Source: Verrucomicrobiota bacterium (GTDB lineage Bacteria > Verrucomicrobiota > Verrucomicrobiia > CAIQCK01). From it: 64,000 nt of DNA. The translations under genes were made by a program, and so were the position numbers. The stretch is taken from positions 62,001 to 126,000 of the forward strand of contig JACRQF010000012.1 of NCBI GenBank assembly GCA_016222825.1, written 5' to 3'. Each line of letters begins with the position of its first letter. Within the stretch, counting starts at the first letter, position 1. Below the pieces are notes generated by a model. It was not told the origin of the DNA. It did no database searches and was given only the letters and a program-made list of their open reading frames with translations. Shown here piece by piece: positions 9,741-19,667 of this stretch.

Positions 9741-9872
9741 ATGAAGAAGCTTGCGTTGACACTGTTGCTGCTGATCGCCCTGGCGGGGCTGTTGTTTGCC
9801 GGGGCTTACTTCTACGAACAACGTTGGGGGTTGGAGGGGCCGTTCCCGGCGCACCGTCATCATCACCATTGA
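9741..9872 (+). CDS. 43-residue single-pass membrane peptide with histidine-rich C-terminus
   Basis: A short frame starting with ATG at 9741 encodes a lysine-rich N-terminus (MKKLALT), one strong hydrophobic helix (LLLLIALAGLLFAGAYFY), then a short hydrophilic tail ending HRHHHH before TGA at 9870-9872. The layout (positive N-terminus, helix, aromatic belt YFYEQRW) is that of a genuine inner-membrane micropeptide. The Shine-Dalgarno signal is weak. It lies between the PHP gene and the receiver-domain gene. No known family is recognised; the histidine tail could bind metal, but this is speculation. Confidence 0.5.
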   Translation: MKKLALTLLLLIALAGLLFAGAYFYEQRWGLEGPFPAHRHHHH

Positions 9873-10053
9873 GCGCGGAAACCGCCTGATTCGCGATAAC
9901 GCTTGCAGGATCGGCGCGTGCCGCATAAAACAAGAGCCGCCGAGTGGAAAGACACGGATTGAACACACCAGTCAAAACCGGGCCTCGTGCCGCGGAGAGC
10001 GCGCCGCCGCAGCGGAGGAATGAAAGCCTTGTCAAGGAGGGCCTCTCCGTTTG

Positions 10054-10527
10054 ATGACCCTGGTGATTATCGCGGCTGTGGGAGGCGCGGCGCTCGCGCT
10101 TCTGAGCATGGCGCTCTTCAAGGCCGCCAAGCAGCCCGTGCCCGGCTCCCGACACACCCATCCCGCCATTCTGGTCATTGATGACAATACCAGCGTTCTC
10201 AACATGGTCCGTCTGGCACTGGAGAGCGAAGGCTACATGGTCCACGCTGCCTCCAACCCGAAGGAAGGCGTCGAACTGTTCAAGCAACACTCCGGCAGCG
10301 TCAGCCTGGTCCTGCTGGATTTCCGCATGCCGGAGATGAGCGGGGACCAGGTGTTCGAGTGCCTTCAGAAGATCAACGCCGACGTGCCGGTCCTGCTCAT
10401 GACCGGCTTTTACGCAGACACGAAGGAGGCGGCGCAACTCCTGAACGACGTGCGCGGCTACTTGATCAAGCCGTTCCATCTCGGCAATCTCATCGGCAAA
10501 GTCCGTGAAGTCGTCAGCGAGGAGTAA
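10054..10527 (+). CDS. membrane-anchored CheY-like receiver domain protein
   Basis: 157 residues from ATG 10054 (TTG at 10051 is an alternative; an AAGGAGG ribosome site at 10034-10040 sits 10 nt before the TTG and 13 nt before the ATG). An N-terminal hydrophobic helix (MTLVIIAAVGGAALALLSMALF) anchors a complete receiver domain: acidic pair VIDDN, phospho-acceptor Asp in LVLLDFRMPEMSG, the LLMTG threonine and the KPF lysine. There is no output domain and no adjacent histidine kinase, so it is an orphan. Receiver domains with an N-terminal anchor are unusual. It precedes the 21-bp repeat array. Confidence 0.85.
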   Translation: MTLVIIAAVGGAALALLSMALFKAAKQPVPGSRHTHPAILVIDDNTSVLNMVRLALESEGYMVHAASNPKEGVELFKQHSGSVSLVLLDFRMPEMSGDQVFECLQKINADVPVLLMTGFYADTKEAAQLLNDVRGYLIKPFHLGNLIGKVREVVSEE

Positions 10528-10901
10528 GACGGCCGTCGGCTGTGGGCGTTACTTAGAGCGGGGGAGGGCGGAAACCTTCGATTCCATGCCCTAAAGAATC
10601 CCCAAGTTCCAAACGCTCCCGCGACAGTGCCCGAGAGTTCTGCTCCGGCAAAAACTGCGTATTTCCAAGGAAAACCGCAACACCGCATTCGTGAAAACCC
10701 TTTTCACGCCTGTGAAAATGACTTTCATGCCTGTGAAGACCAGTTTCATGCCCGTGAAAATGACTTTCACGCCGGTGGAAAACAGTCCCTCGCCCGTGAA
10801 AATCATTTTCACGGAAGGCATAGGAAAAAGGCTTTACCCGAAAGTTCCGGCGGCGCGCCTCCGGCGTTGACGGATTCGCTCGGCGCGGCTAGGCTCGGCG
10901 C
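10528..10901. repeat. intergenic region with array 1: six 21-bp palindromic units (10691-10816)
   Basis: No convincing gene lies in this 374-nt gap. From 10691 to 10816 there are six head-to-tail units of exactly 21 bp, each beginning GTGAA or GTGGA and most containing the dyad GTGAAA-N5-TTTCAC followed by a 4-nt linker such as GCCT or GCCC. Units start at 10691, 10712, 10733, 10754, 10775 and 10796; unit 5 is the most degenerate. A weaker similar stretch precedes at 10670-10690. Because 21 is divisible by 3, both strands stay open and spell heptad repeats (for example MKVIFTG on the minus strand), but no ribosome site supports translation. The array ends 85 nt before the GTG start at 10902 and so could lie in the leader of the long operon. 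Confidence 0.85.
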
Positions 10902-11843
10902 GTGGACTTTCCGCCGCTAGATTGGAGTCGCATCAAAACCTATCCGTTGCGCGAGCGGCCCAACAAGGTCAGGGCCGGGGAGTTCGCGCGCCCGTGGGGC
11001 AAGGGCGGTTCGCTGAAACATTTTCTCGACTCGCTGCCGGATACTCTCGCCGCGCGGGACCTGCGCGCGCTGGCGGCGGCCATCGCGGAGGCGGTGCGGC
11101 GCAAGAAGCCGGTGGTGGTCTGCATGGGCGCGCACGTGGTCAAGTGCGGGCTGGGGTCGTTGCTGGTGGACTTGATGCGGCGCGGCGTGGTGTCGTGCGT
11201 GGCGACGAACGGGGCCGGGGCGATCCATGATTTCGAACTGGCGCTGATCGGGCAGACGAGCGAGGACGTGCAGCGGGGTTTGGACGACGGCAGCTTTGGG
11301 ATGGTGGAGGAAACGGGCCGGTTGATGAACGCGGCGATCAAGGAGGGCCTCAAGCAGGGGATCGGTTGCGGGCGCGCGCTGGGCGAGACAATGGTGAAGG
11401 GGAATCTGCCAAACCGTGAACTGAGCATCCTCAACGCCGGCGTGACCGCGAATGTGCCGGTGACGATCCATATCGCCATCGGGACGGACATCATTCATCA
11501 GCATCCGACGTGCGACGGCGGGGCGCTGGGCGAGGCGAGCTATTTGGACTTCCAGCGGTTCGCGGCGGTCGTGGCGGCGCTGGGCGACGGCGGGGTGGTG
11601 TTGAACATTGGCTCGGCGGTGGTGATGCCGGAGGTTTTCCTGAAGGCGCTCGCGGTGGCGCGCAATCTCGGCTACAAGGTGGAGAATTTCACGACGGCGA
11701 CGCTGGACATGATCCGGCAGTATCGCCCGACGGAGAACATCGTGCGCCGGCCGGTGCACAAAGGCGGCAAGGGCTACTACATCATCGGCCATCATGAACT
11801 GATGCTGCCGCTGTTGGCGGCGAGTGTGATCGAACAGCTATGA
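10902..11843 (+). CDS. deoxyhypusine synthase-like protein
   Basis: 313 residues from a GTG start. The pattern VVVCMGAHVVKCGLGSLLVDLMRRGVV, then TNGAGAIHDFELALIGQTSED and later GTDIIHQHPTCDGGALGEASYLDF, resembles the NAD-binding fold of the deoxyhypusine synthase family. Bacteria do not have eIF-5A, so its role is not hypusination of that protein; bacterial relatives sit in varied contexts. Here it heads the heptose/KDO operon and overlaps hldE1 by ATGA, so a role in sugar or core-LPS metabolism is an inference from position. The family call is moderately confident, the function unknown. Confidence 0.6.
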   Translation: MDFPPLDWSRIKTYPLRERPNKVRAGEFARPWGKGGSLKHFLDSLPDTLAARDLRALAAAIAEAVRRKKPVVVCMGAHVVKCGLGSLLVDLMRRGVVSCVATNGAGAIHDFELALIGQTSEDVQRGLDDGSFGMVEETGRLMNAAIKEGLKQGIGCGRALGETMVKGNLPNRELSILNAGVTANVPVTIHIAIGTDIIHQHPTCDGGALGEASYLDFQRFAAVVAALGDGGVVLNIGSAVVMPEVFLKALAVARNLGYKVENFTTATLDMIRQYRPTENIVRRPVHKGGKGYYIIGHHELMLPLLAASVIEQL

Positions 11844-12808
11844 GCAAACTTTCCGGTCGCAGAGTGGAGGAGTTGCTGGCGGAGTTCCGCCGGCGGCGGG
11901 TGCTGGTCGTCGGCGACGTGATGCTGGACCAGTTTCTTTACGGCAACGTGGCGCGCATCTCGCCGGAGGCGCCGGTGCCGGTGATCGAGGTGGCGCGCGA
12001 GGAGTGGCATCCCGGCGGCGCGGCGAACACGGCCCGCAACGTCAGCTCGCTCGGCGGCGGTGCGCTGCTGGTTGGCCGCGTCGGCATGGACCCGGCGGCG
12101 GAGCAACTACGGCGGCTGTTGCAGGAGGAGAACGTGGACGCGCGCGGCCTGCTGAAGTCGGGCGACCTGCCGACCACGCGGAAAACGCGGATCATCGCGC
12201 AGCACCAGCAGATTTGCCGGGTGGACCGCGAGCGTTGCGCGCCGTTGACAGCGGCCGACGTGGCGCGGATCGTGGCGTTTGTGCGGGCGCAGCCGAAGCT
12301 CGACGCCATCATCGTGTGCGACTACGGCAAAGGTTTGGTGACGCAGGCGTTTCTGGACGCGATCAAGCGGCTCGCGCCCATCGTCACGCTCGATCCAAAG
12401 CCGACGCGCGAGTTGCGACTCGATGGCCTGACGGCGATGACACCGAACCGGCAGGAAACGCTGCAACTGGCCGGCCGGCCAAGCGGCGACACGGACTGGC
12501 GCGCGGCGGGCGAGGCGTTGTTGAAGAAGTGGAAGCCGAAGATGCTCCTCAGCACGCTCGGCGAACAGGGGATGTGCTTGTTCCGCCGCGGCGAGAAATC
12601 GGTGCAAATCCCAACCGTGGCGCGCGAGGTGTTTGACGTGAGCGGCGCGGGCGATACGGTGATCGCGGCGTTCACGTTGGCGCTGGCGAGCGGCGCGACG
12701 CCGGAGGAAGCGGCGGTGATTTCCAACCACGCCGCGGGTGTGGTGGTAGGCAAACTCGGCACCGCCACCTGCAAACCGGAGGAGTTGCGCGCGAGTTTCG
12801 AGGCATGA
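11840..12808 (+). CDS. hldE1: D-glycero-beta-D-manno-heptose-7-phosphate kinase (RfaE domain I)
   Basis: 322 residues, PfkB/ribokinase fold. Visible motifs: VLVVGDVMLDQFLYGNVARISPEAPVPV (RfaE-I signature), HPGGAANTARNVSSLGG (PfkB signature 1) and DVSGAGDTVIAAF near residue 266 with the catalytic Asp (signature 2). It phosphorylates heptose 7-phosphate at C1 in the ADP-heptose pathway. Only the kinase domain is present, at about the length of a stand-alone domain I; the adenylyltransferase domain is not fused and not seen in this window. It overlaps both neighbours by ATGA and is followed by gmhB, the next enzyme in the pathway. Confidence 0.93.
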   Translation: MSKLSGRRVEELLAEFRRRRVLVVGDVMLDQFLYGNVARISPEAPVPVIEVAREEWHPGGAANTARNVSSLGGGALLVGRVGMDPAAEQLRRLLQEENVDARGLLKSGDLPTTRKTRIIAQHQQICRVDRERCAPLTAADVARIVAFVRAQPKLDAIIVCDYGKGLVTQAFLDAIKRLAPIVTLDPKPTRELRLDGLTAMTPNRQETLQLAGRPSGDTDWRAAGEALLKKWKPKMLLSTLGEQGMCLFRRGEKSVQIPTVAREVFDVSGAGDTVIAAFTLALASGATPEEAAVISNHAAGVVVGKLGTATCKPEELRASFEA

Positions 12809-13358
12809 AGAAGACATCTCACAAACGCGCCGTCTTTCTGGACCGCGACGGAACCCTCATTGAAGAAAAGCACTATCTGCACCGCGAGCAGGACGTGACG
12901 CTGGTGAAGGGCGCGGCGGCGGCCTTGAAGAAGCTGCGGCGGGCGGGCTTCATGATTTTCATCGTGACCAACCAGGCCGGCATCGGCCGCGGCTATTACA
13001 CGGAGGGCGACATGCAGCGCGTCCACCGCTTTCTGCTGGGCGTGCTCAGCAAGGATGGCGCGCTGGTGGACGGCATCTATTTCTGTCCGCACCACCCGGA
13101 GGACCGCTGCAACTGCCGCAAGCCGTCGCCGAAGTTTCTGTTCGACGCGGCGGCACAGTTCGGCATCCGGCTGGCGGATTCGTTCATGATCGGCGACCGC
13201 ATGAGCGACATCGAGGCCGGCCGGCGCGCCGGCGCCCGGAGCGTGCTGGTGCGGACGGGCTACGGCGAGAACGAGATCAAGGAGTTTGGCGACAAGCTGC
13301 CGGCGGACCACATCGCGAAGGATTTGGCGGCGGCGGTGAACTGGGTGGTAAAACAGAA

Positions 13359-13362
<4 letters not shown>
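12805..13362 (+). CDS. gmhB: D,D-heptose 1,7-bisphosphate 7-phosphatase
   Basis: 185 residues, HAD superfamily. The nucleophile motif FLDRDGTL is at residues 11-18, motif II IVTNQAGIGRG follows, and the GmhB-specific zinc loop CPHHPEDRCNCRKP is at about 93-106, with motif IV GDRMSDIEAG near 132. It removes the C7 phosphate from heptose bisphosphate, following HldE1. The length is typical of the family. It overlaps hldE1 and kdsB by ATGA on both sides, so translation is coupled. Confidence 0.95.
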
Positions 13363-15712
<2,350 letters not shown>

Positions 15713-15714
15713 TC

Positions 15715-16551
15715 GTGACGGCTGAAGCGAAGACAACGGTGAGCATGGTTACGATTGGTGCGGTTCGCATCGGCGGACCGGCGCTGGCGCTCATCGCCGG
15801 GCCTTGCGTGATCGAAAGCGAGCGGCTTTGCCTGCGAGTGGCCGAGACGCTTCGCGAAGTGACAGGCCGGCTGCGGATGCCGTTCATCTTCAAAGCCAGC
15901 TACGACAAGGCAAACCGGTCGTCAGGCCGGTCGTTTCGCGGGCCGGGTATGGCGGCCGGGCTGAAAGTGTTGGCGAAGGTCAAGTCGAGTGTAAGCGTGC
16001 CAGTGCTGACCGACGTTCATTCGGTTGAGGAGGTTGCGGCGGCAGCGGAAGTCTGCGACGTGCTCCAAGTTCCCGCGTTCCTTTGCCGACAGACGGATTT
16101 GCTCGTGGCCGTGGCGAAGAGCGGCCGCGTCGCCAACGTGAAGAAGGGCCAGTTCCTCGCGCCGGCTGACATGAAGAACATTGTGGAGAAGGTCGAGAGC
16201 GCCGGTTGCCGGCGGTTGCTGTTGACGGAGCGCGGCACGACGTTCGGCTACAACAACCTCGTGGCCGACATGCGGTCGTTGCCGATCATGCGGTCGTTCG
16301 GATACCCCGTGATTTTCGACGCCACGCACAGCGTGCAAGCGCCGGGCGGGGCCGGGGACCGCAGCGGCGGCGACGCGCGGTTTGCGCCGGTGCTGGCGCG
16401 CGCGGCGGTGGCGGCCGGCTGCGACGGTGTGTTTGTGGAAACCCATCCCGACCCGTCGTCGGCGCTCAGTGACGGGCCAAACATGATTTCGCTGCGTGCG
16501 ATGCGTGGCGTATTGGAGACTCTCTGTGCCATCCGAAAAGCCCTTGGCTAA
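15715..16551 (+). CDS. kdsA: 3-deoxy-8-phosphooctulonate synthase (KDO-8-P synthase)
   Basis: 278 residues from GTG 15715; an ATG at 15745 ([11 protein letters not shown]) gives a length closer to the family norm and may be the real start. Motifs: [72 protein letters not shown] and the late [12 protein letters not shown] and [13 protein letters not shown]. It condenses PEP with arabinose 5-phosphate to make KDO-8-P, the substrate of the KdsC phosphatase encoded next. Its 3' end overlaps the kdsC start region. Confidence 0.95.
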   Translation: MTAEAKTTVSMVTIGAVRIGGPALALIAGPCVIESERLCLRVAETLREVTGRLRMPFIFKASYDKANRSSGRSFRGPGMAAGLKVLAKVKSSVSVPVLTDVHSVEEVAAAAEVCDVLQVPAFLCRQTDLLVAVAKSGRVANVKKGQFLAPADMKNIVEKVESAGCRRLLLTERGTTFGYNNLVADMRSLPIMRSFGYPVIFDATHSVQAPGGAGDRSGGDARFAPVLARAAVAAGCDGVFVETHPDPSSALSDGPNMISLRAMRGVLETLCAIRKALG

Positions 16552-17152
16552 AGACGGCAGGCCAAAAACTTTACGGGCTGGACGCTTGCGCCTGGTGGCG
16601 AGCCGGATCCGGCTGCTGTTGCTGGACGTGGACGGCGTGCTGACCGATGGGCGGCTCTACATCGGGGACGCGGTGGGTGCCGATGGCGGTTCGTCGCGTG
16701 TGGAACTAAAGGCTTTCCACATTCAAGATGGGCATGGTATGAAAATGGCGGCCCGCGGCGGATTGGAGGTAGGCTGGATTTCCAGCCGTTTCTCAGCCGT
16801 GACGAGCCGGCGCGCCAAAGATCTGGGCATCAGCTTGTTGTCGCAGCCTGCGCCGGAACAGAAGCCGCCGCCGGAGAAGCTGGAAGTGGCGCGGCTGATG
16901 GTGGCGAAACTGGGCATCGGGCTGGAGCAGGTTTGTTTCGTCGGCGACGATCTGGTGGACGTGCCGTTGATGAAAGCGGTGGCGTTGCCGGTGGCGGTGG
17001 CCAACGCGGTGCCCGAAGTTTGCCGGTTGGCGGCCTACGTAACCCAGAAGCCCGGCGGCGAAGGCGCGGTGCGCGAGGTGATTGAGTTGATTTTGAAAAG
17101 CCAGGGCCTGTGGCCCAAGTTGGTGAGCAAATACGGGATTGAGGAACGATGA
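16526..17152 (+). CDS. kdsC: 3-deoxy-D-manno-octulosonate 8-phosphate phosphatase (HAD)
   Basis: 208 residues from GTG 16526, which overlaps kdsA by 26 nt; an in-frame ATG at 16496 would lie deeper in kdsA. The HAD motif [17 protein letters not shown], motif [20 protein letters not shown] and the motif [28 protein letters not shown] match the tetrameric C0-type KdsC family, which lacks a cap domain. It converts KDO-8-P to KDO. The residues between about 45 and 65 ([15 protein letters not shown]) are somewhat longer than usual. It overlaps lptC by ATGA. Confidence 0.93.
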   Translation: MPSEKPLAKDGRPKTLRAGRLRLVASRIRLLLLDVDGVLTDGRLYIGDAVGADGGSSRVELKAFHIQDGHGMKMAARGGLEVGWISSRFSAVTSRRAKDLGISLLSQPAPEQKPPPEKLEVARLMVAKLGIGLEQVCFVGDDLVDVPLMKAVALPVAVANAVPEVCRLAAYVTQKPGGEGAVREVIELILKSQGLWPKLVSKYGIEER

Positions 17153-17622
17153 GAAGGTGCTTGGTGATACTTGCTGCGACGGTGGCGTTGGTGGGTTATG
17201 CCCAGACCAACGCGCCCGTGATGCAGGTGACCAGCACGGCTCCGCAACCCGGCTCAGGAAGCCTGCAGGGTTTTACGGTGCCGGAATACGACGCCAACGG
17301 CCAGCTTATCTGGCAGATGTTCGGCGACTCGGCGCGCGTGGAATTGGTCGGCGGCAGGGTCGAGGTCCAAGGCATGAGGCTGGAGTTTTACCAGAAGGGT
17401 TCGCTGGATGCGACGATGCGGTCGCCGGTCTGCTTGTTCGACCGCGGGTCGAAGACGGCCAGTTCCGACGAGGCGGTGGAGATCGTGGCGACCAACATGA
17501 TGGTGACGGGCAAAGGTTTTGACTGGAACTCGAACGACAGCCGGATGCGAATCCGCAGCGACGCGACGATGACTATTTTTAACAGGAAAGGAATGCCCTT
17601 CCCGAAAGTAGGCGTGAAATGA
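17149..17622 (+). CDS. lptC: LptC-like LPS export protein
   Basis: 157 residues with an N-terminal export/anchor segment ([20 protein letters not shown]). The rest is a beta-rich OstA/LptC-type domain: FTVPEYDANGQLIWQMFGDSARV, then VEVQGMRLEFYQKG and the final DATMTIFNRKG. The sequence is divergent from proteobacterial LptC; the call rests on fold-like strand pattern, size and position directly before lptA and lptB. The protein would sit in the inner membrane and pass LPS to LptA. ATGA overlaps on both sides. Confidence 0.8.
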   Translation: MRRCLVILAATVALVGYAQTNAPVMQVTSTAPQPGSGSLQGFTVPEYDANGQLIWQMFGDSARVELVGGRVEVQGMRLEFYQKGSLDATMRSPVCLFDRGSKTASSDEAVEIVATNMMVTGKGFDWNSNDSRMRIRSDATMTIFNRKGMPFPKVGVK

Positions 17623-18293
17623 ACTTGAAGACGTGGCGAGTGTGTTTGATGGCGGCCTTGGCGGGCGTGGTGTGTGTTCTTGCCGCCAGCGCGCAGATCG
17701 GCCCGGCGACGTTGACGCCGGCACCGGCTCCGATGTTGCCGCAGGCCTCGGAATCCCTGCCGCCGCCCGGCGCGGTGCGTTTGCGGGCGCCGGACACGAC
17801 GGCGGCGCGGCGGGCGTTGCCGCTGGCCCAGTCCACAGTGGTGACATCTGACGATTTGGTGATGGACATGGAGAAGAAGGTGGCGACGTTCACAGGGCAC
17901 GTGAAGGTGGTGGACCCAAAGGGAACGATGACCGCCGACAAAATGATTGTTTATCTGACGCAGCAAGATGACGGCGGAAGCGGCGTGCGGCGAATTGAAG
18001 CCACCGGCGGTGTTGTGATTGCGCAGGAAGGAAGCAAGGCGATTGGCGACGAGGCGATTTATAACGCCGCGGACCAGACGGTGGTCCTGAGCGGCGCGGC
18101 ACAGGTGCAGACTGAGCAAGGCATCGTGACCGGCGAGACGGTGATTTACGACATGGCCAAGGGCACGGCGCACGTGAAGGGCCGGCCGCGCTTGATCCTT
18201 CCCGGCAAGAACACGGCGAGCAAGACGAGTTTGTTTCCAGCGTCACCGAAACCGCAAGCACAGCCGAAACCAGAAGCCGCACCGAGCCAATAG
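17619..18293 (+). CDS. lptA: LptA-like periplasmic LPS transport protein
   Basis: 224 residues with a signal peptide (MNLKTWRVCLMAALAGVVCVLAASAQ), a Pro/Ala-rich linker and an OstA/LptA beta-jellyroll from about residue 68: TSDDLVMDMEKKVATFTGHVKVVDPKGTMTADKMIVYL, then GVRRIEATGGVVIAQ and AIYNAADQTVVLSGAAQVQTEQG. This is the repeat pattern of the periplasmic LPS bridge. The C-terminus is Lys/Pro/Ala-rich and probably disordered. ATGA overlap with lptC; lptB starts 11 bp later. Confidence 0.9.
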   Translation: MNLKTWRVCLMAALAGVVCVLAASAQIGPATLTPAPAPMLPQASESLPPPGAVRLRAPDTTAARRALPLAQSTVVTSDDLVMDMEKKVATFTGHVKVVDPKGTMTADKMIVYLTQQDDGGSGVRRIEATGGVVIAQEGSKAIGDEAIYNAADQTVVLSGAAQVQTEQGIVTGETVIYDMAKGTAHVKGRPRLILPGKNTASKTSLFPASPKPQAQPKPEAAPSQ

Positions 18294-18304
18294 CACACGG
18301 TCGG

Positions 18305-19030
18305 ATGGAACAGGTTCTGCAAACTAAAGGGCTGGTCAAGGCCTACCGCGGCAAGCGCGTGGTCAACGGTGTGGACATCGCCGTCAGCCGCGGCGAAGTG
18401 GTCGGCTTGCTGGGGCCGAACGGCGCCGGCAAGACCACCAGTTTCTACATGATTGTCGGCCTGCTGCGGCCGACGGCCGGCCACGTCTTCTTCGAGGGGA
18501 AGGACATCACACGGTTGCCGATGTATAAGCGCGCGCGCATCGGCGTTGGCTACCTTTCGCAGGAGCCTTCCATCTTTCGCAAGCTGACGGTCGAGGAGAA
18601 CATCATGGCCATCCTGGAGACGCTGCCGATTTCGCGGCGCGAAAGGAAGATGCGGCTGGAATACCTGCTGGAGGAACTTGATATCGCCGCTCTGGCCAAG
18701 CACAAAGCCTACACGCTTTCCGGCGGCGAGCGGAGGCGGCTGGAAATCACCCGCGCGCTGGTCACGTCGCCGAAGTTGTTGCTGCTGGACGAGCCGTTCA
18801 GCGGCGTGGACCCGATTGCGGTCTATGAGGTGCAACAGATTATCCGGCGCCTGCGCGACAAGGGCCTGGCGCTGCTCATCACCGACCACAACGTCCGTGA
18901 GACGCTGTCCATCGTGGATCGGGCGTATTTGATCTACCAGGGCAAGGTGGTCAGCGAAGGCACGAGCGAGTTTTTGATAAATGACCCGACGAGTCGTAAA
19001 CTGTATCTGGGACCCGAGTTCAACATGTAG
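18305..19030 (+). CDS. lptB: LPS export ABC transporter ATP-binding protein
   Basis: 241 residues, typical LptB length. Walker A GPNGAGKTT, Q-loop region LSQEPSIFRKLTVEEN, ABC signature LSGGERRRLEITRAL and Walker B LLLLDEPFSGVD with the H-loop ITDHNV are all intact. Residues DITRLPMYKRARIGVGYL are characteristic of LptB rather than branched-chain amino acid ABC proteins. It powers LPS extraction from the inner membrane with LptFG, which are not in this window. Confidence 0.96.
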   Translation: MEQVLQTKGLVKAYRGKRVVNGVDIAVSRGEVVGLLGPNGAGKTTSFYMIVGLLRPTAGHVFFEGKDITRLPMYKRARIGVGYLSQEPSIFRKLTVEENIMAILETLPISRRERKMRLEYLLEELDIAALAKHKAYTLSGGERRRLEITRALVTSPKLLLLDEPFSGVDPIAVYEVQQIIRRLRDKGLALLITDHNVRETLSIVDRAYLIYQGKVVSEGTSEFLINDPTSRKLYLGPEFNM

Positions 19031-19059
19031 CCAAGTTTACAGTTCGAACCAACCAACCG

Positions 19060-19066
19060 AAGGAGA
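19060..19066 (+). promoter_or_regulatory. strong Shine-Dalgarno site fixing the hpf start
   Basis: AAGGAGA lies 6 nt before the ATG at 19073. It supports the His-rich N-terminal start of the hibernation factor, and is the clearest ribosome-binding site in the operon, where most genes are instead coupled by overlaps. Confidence 0.7.
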
Positions 19067-19072
19067 CATAAC

Positions 19073-19660
19073 ATGCCACATACACACAGCCACACGCATG
19101 CAGACCCCGAAATCTCAGTCACTGGCCGGCACGTGAGCGTGACCGAGGCGATCAAGGAATACGCCCGGAAGAAGCTCAGCCATATCGGCACGGACTTCCC
19201 GCGCATCCTGAACGCGCAGGTGATCCTGGACGTGGAAAAATACCGGCACATGGCCGAAGTGATCCTGCACTGCAACAATCACATCACGATCGAGGCCAAG
19301 GAGGTCAGCGAGGACATGTATGCCTCGATTGACCAGGTGATTGATAAGCTGACGCGCCAGTTGCGCAAGGCGAAGTCGAAGATCCAGCGCCATCAGCCAC
19401 GGCGTGGCCAGGCTTGGGCCGCCCCAATGCAAGTCATTGAAACCAGGGGTGCCCAAGACGAAATGGCTGAATTGACCCACCATGTGGTGCGGACCGAGGA
19501 GTTTACCGTCAAACCGATGTTTGTGGACGAGGCTGTGCTGCAACTGGAGTTGTCCCCGAAAGTGTTTCTGGTTTTCCAAAATGCGGAGAACCAGCGGGTG
19601 AACGTTCTCTATCGCCGCAAGAACGGCGACTTCGGCTTGGTGGATCCGCACGTGGCCTGA
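19073..19660 (+). CDS. hpf: ribosome hibernation-promoting factor, long form (HPF/RaiA)
   Basis: 195 residues. The N-terminal HPF domain (about 14-110) shows ISVTGRHVSVTEAIKEYARKKLSHI and the later YASIDQVIDKLTRQLRKAKSK; the C-terminal dimerisation domain (about 135-192) has KPMFVDEAVLQLELSPKVFLVFQNAENQRVNVLYRRKNGDFGLVDP, marking the long form that forms 100S ribosomes. The start is fixed by a good ribosome site, so the N-terminus MPHTHSHTHAD with four histidines is genuine and unusual. Located between lptB and hprK, as hpf is near ptsN/hpr genes in other Gram-negatives. Confidence 0.95.
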   Translation: MPHTHSHTHADPEISVTGRHVSVTEAIKEYARKKLSHIGTDFPRILNAQVILDVEKYRHMAEVILHCNNHITIEAKEVSEDMYASIDQVIDKLTRQLRKAKSKIQRHQPRRGQAWAAPMQVIETRGAQDEMAELTHHVVRTEEFTVKPMFVDEAVLQLELSPKVFLVFQNAENQRVNVLYRRKNGDFGLVDPHVA

Positions 19661-19667
19661 GCTGGCA

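Noticed and set aside
9867-9872. Vector-type His tag at the end of the 43-residue peptide
   Set aside because: The tail HRHHHH is natural-looking, with mixed codons and no vector sequence around it.
10691-10816. CRISPR-like repeat array
   Set aside because: Units are 21 bp and contiguous with no unique spacers, and there are no cas genes in the window.
10591-10920. Heptad-repeat proteins read from array 1 on both strands
   Set aside because: The open frames follow from a 21-bp period divisible by three; no ribosome site, and the minus frame runs into the receiver gene's 3' region. Kept as a caveat, not as genes.
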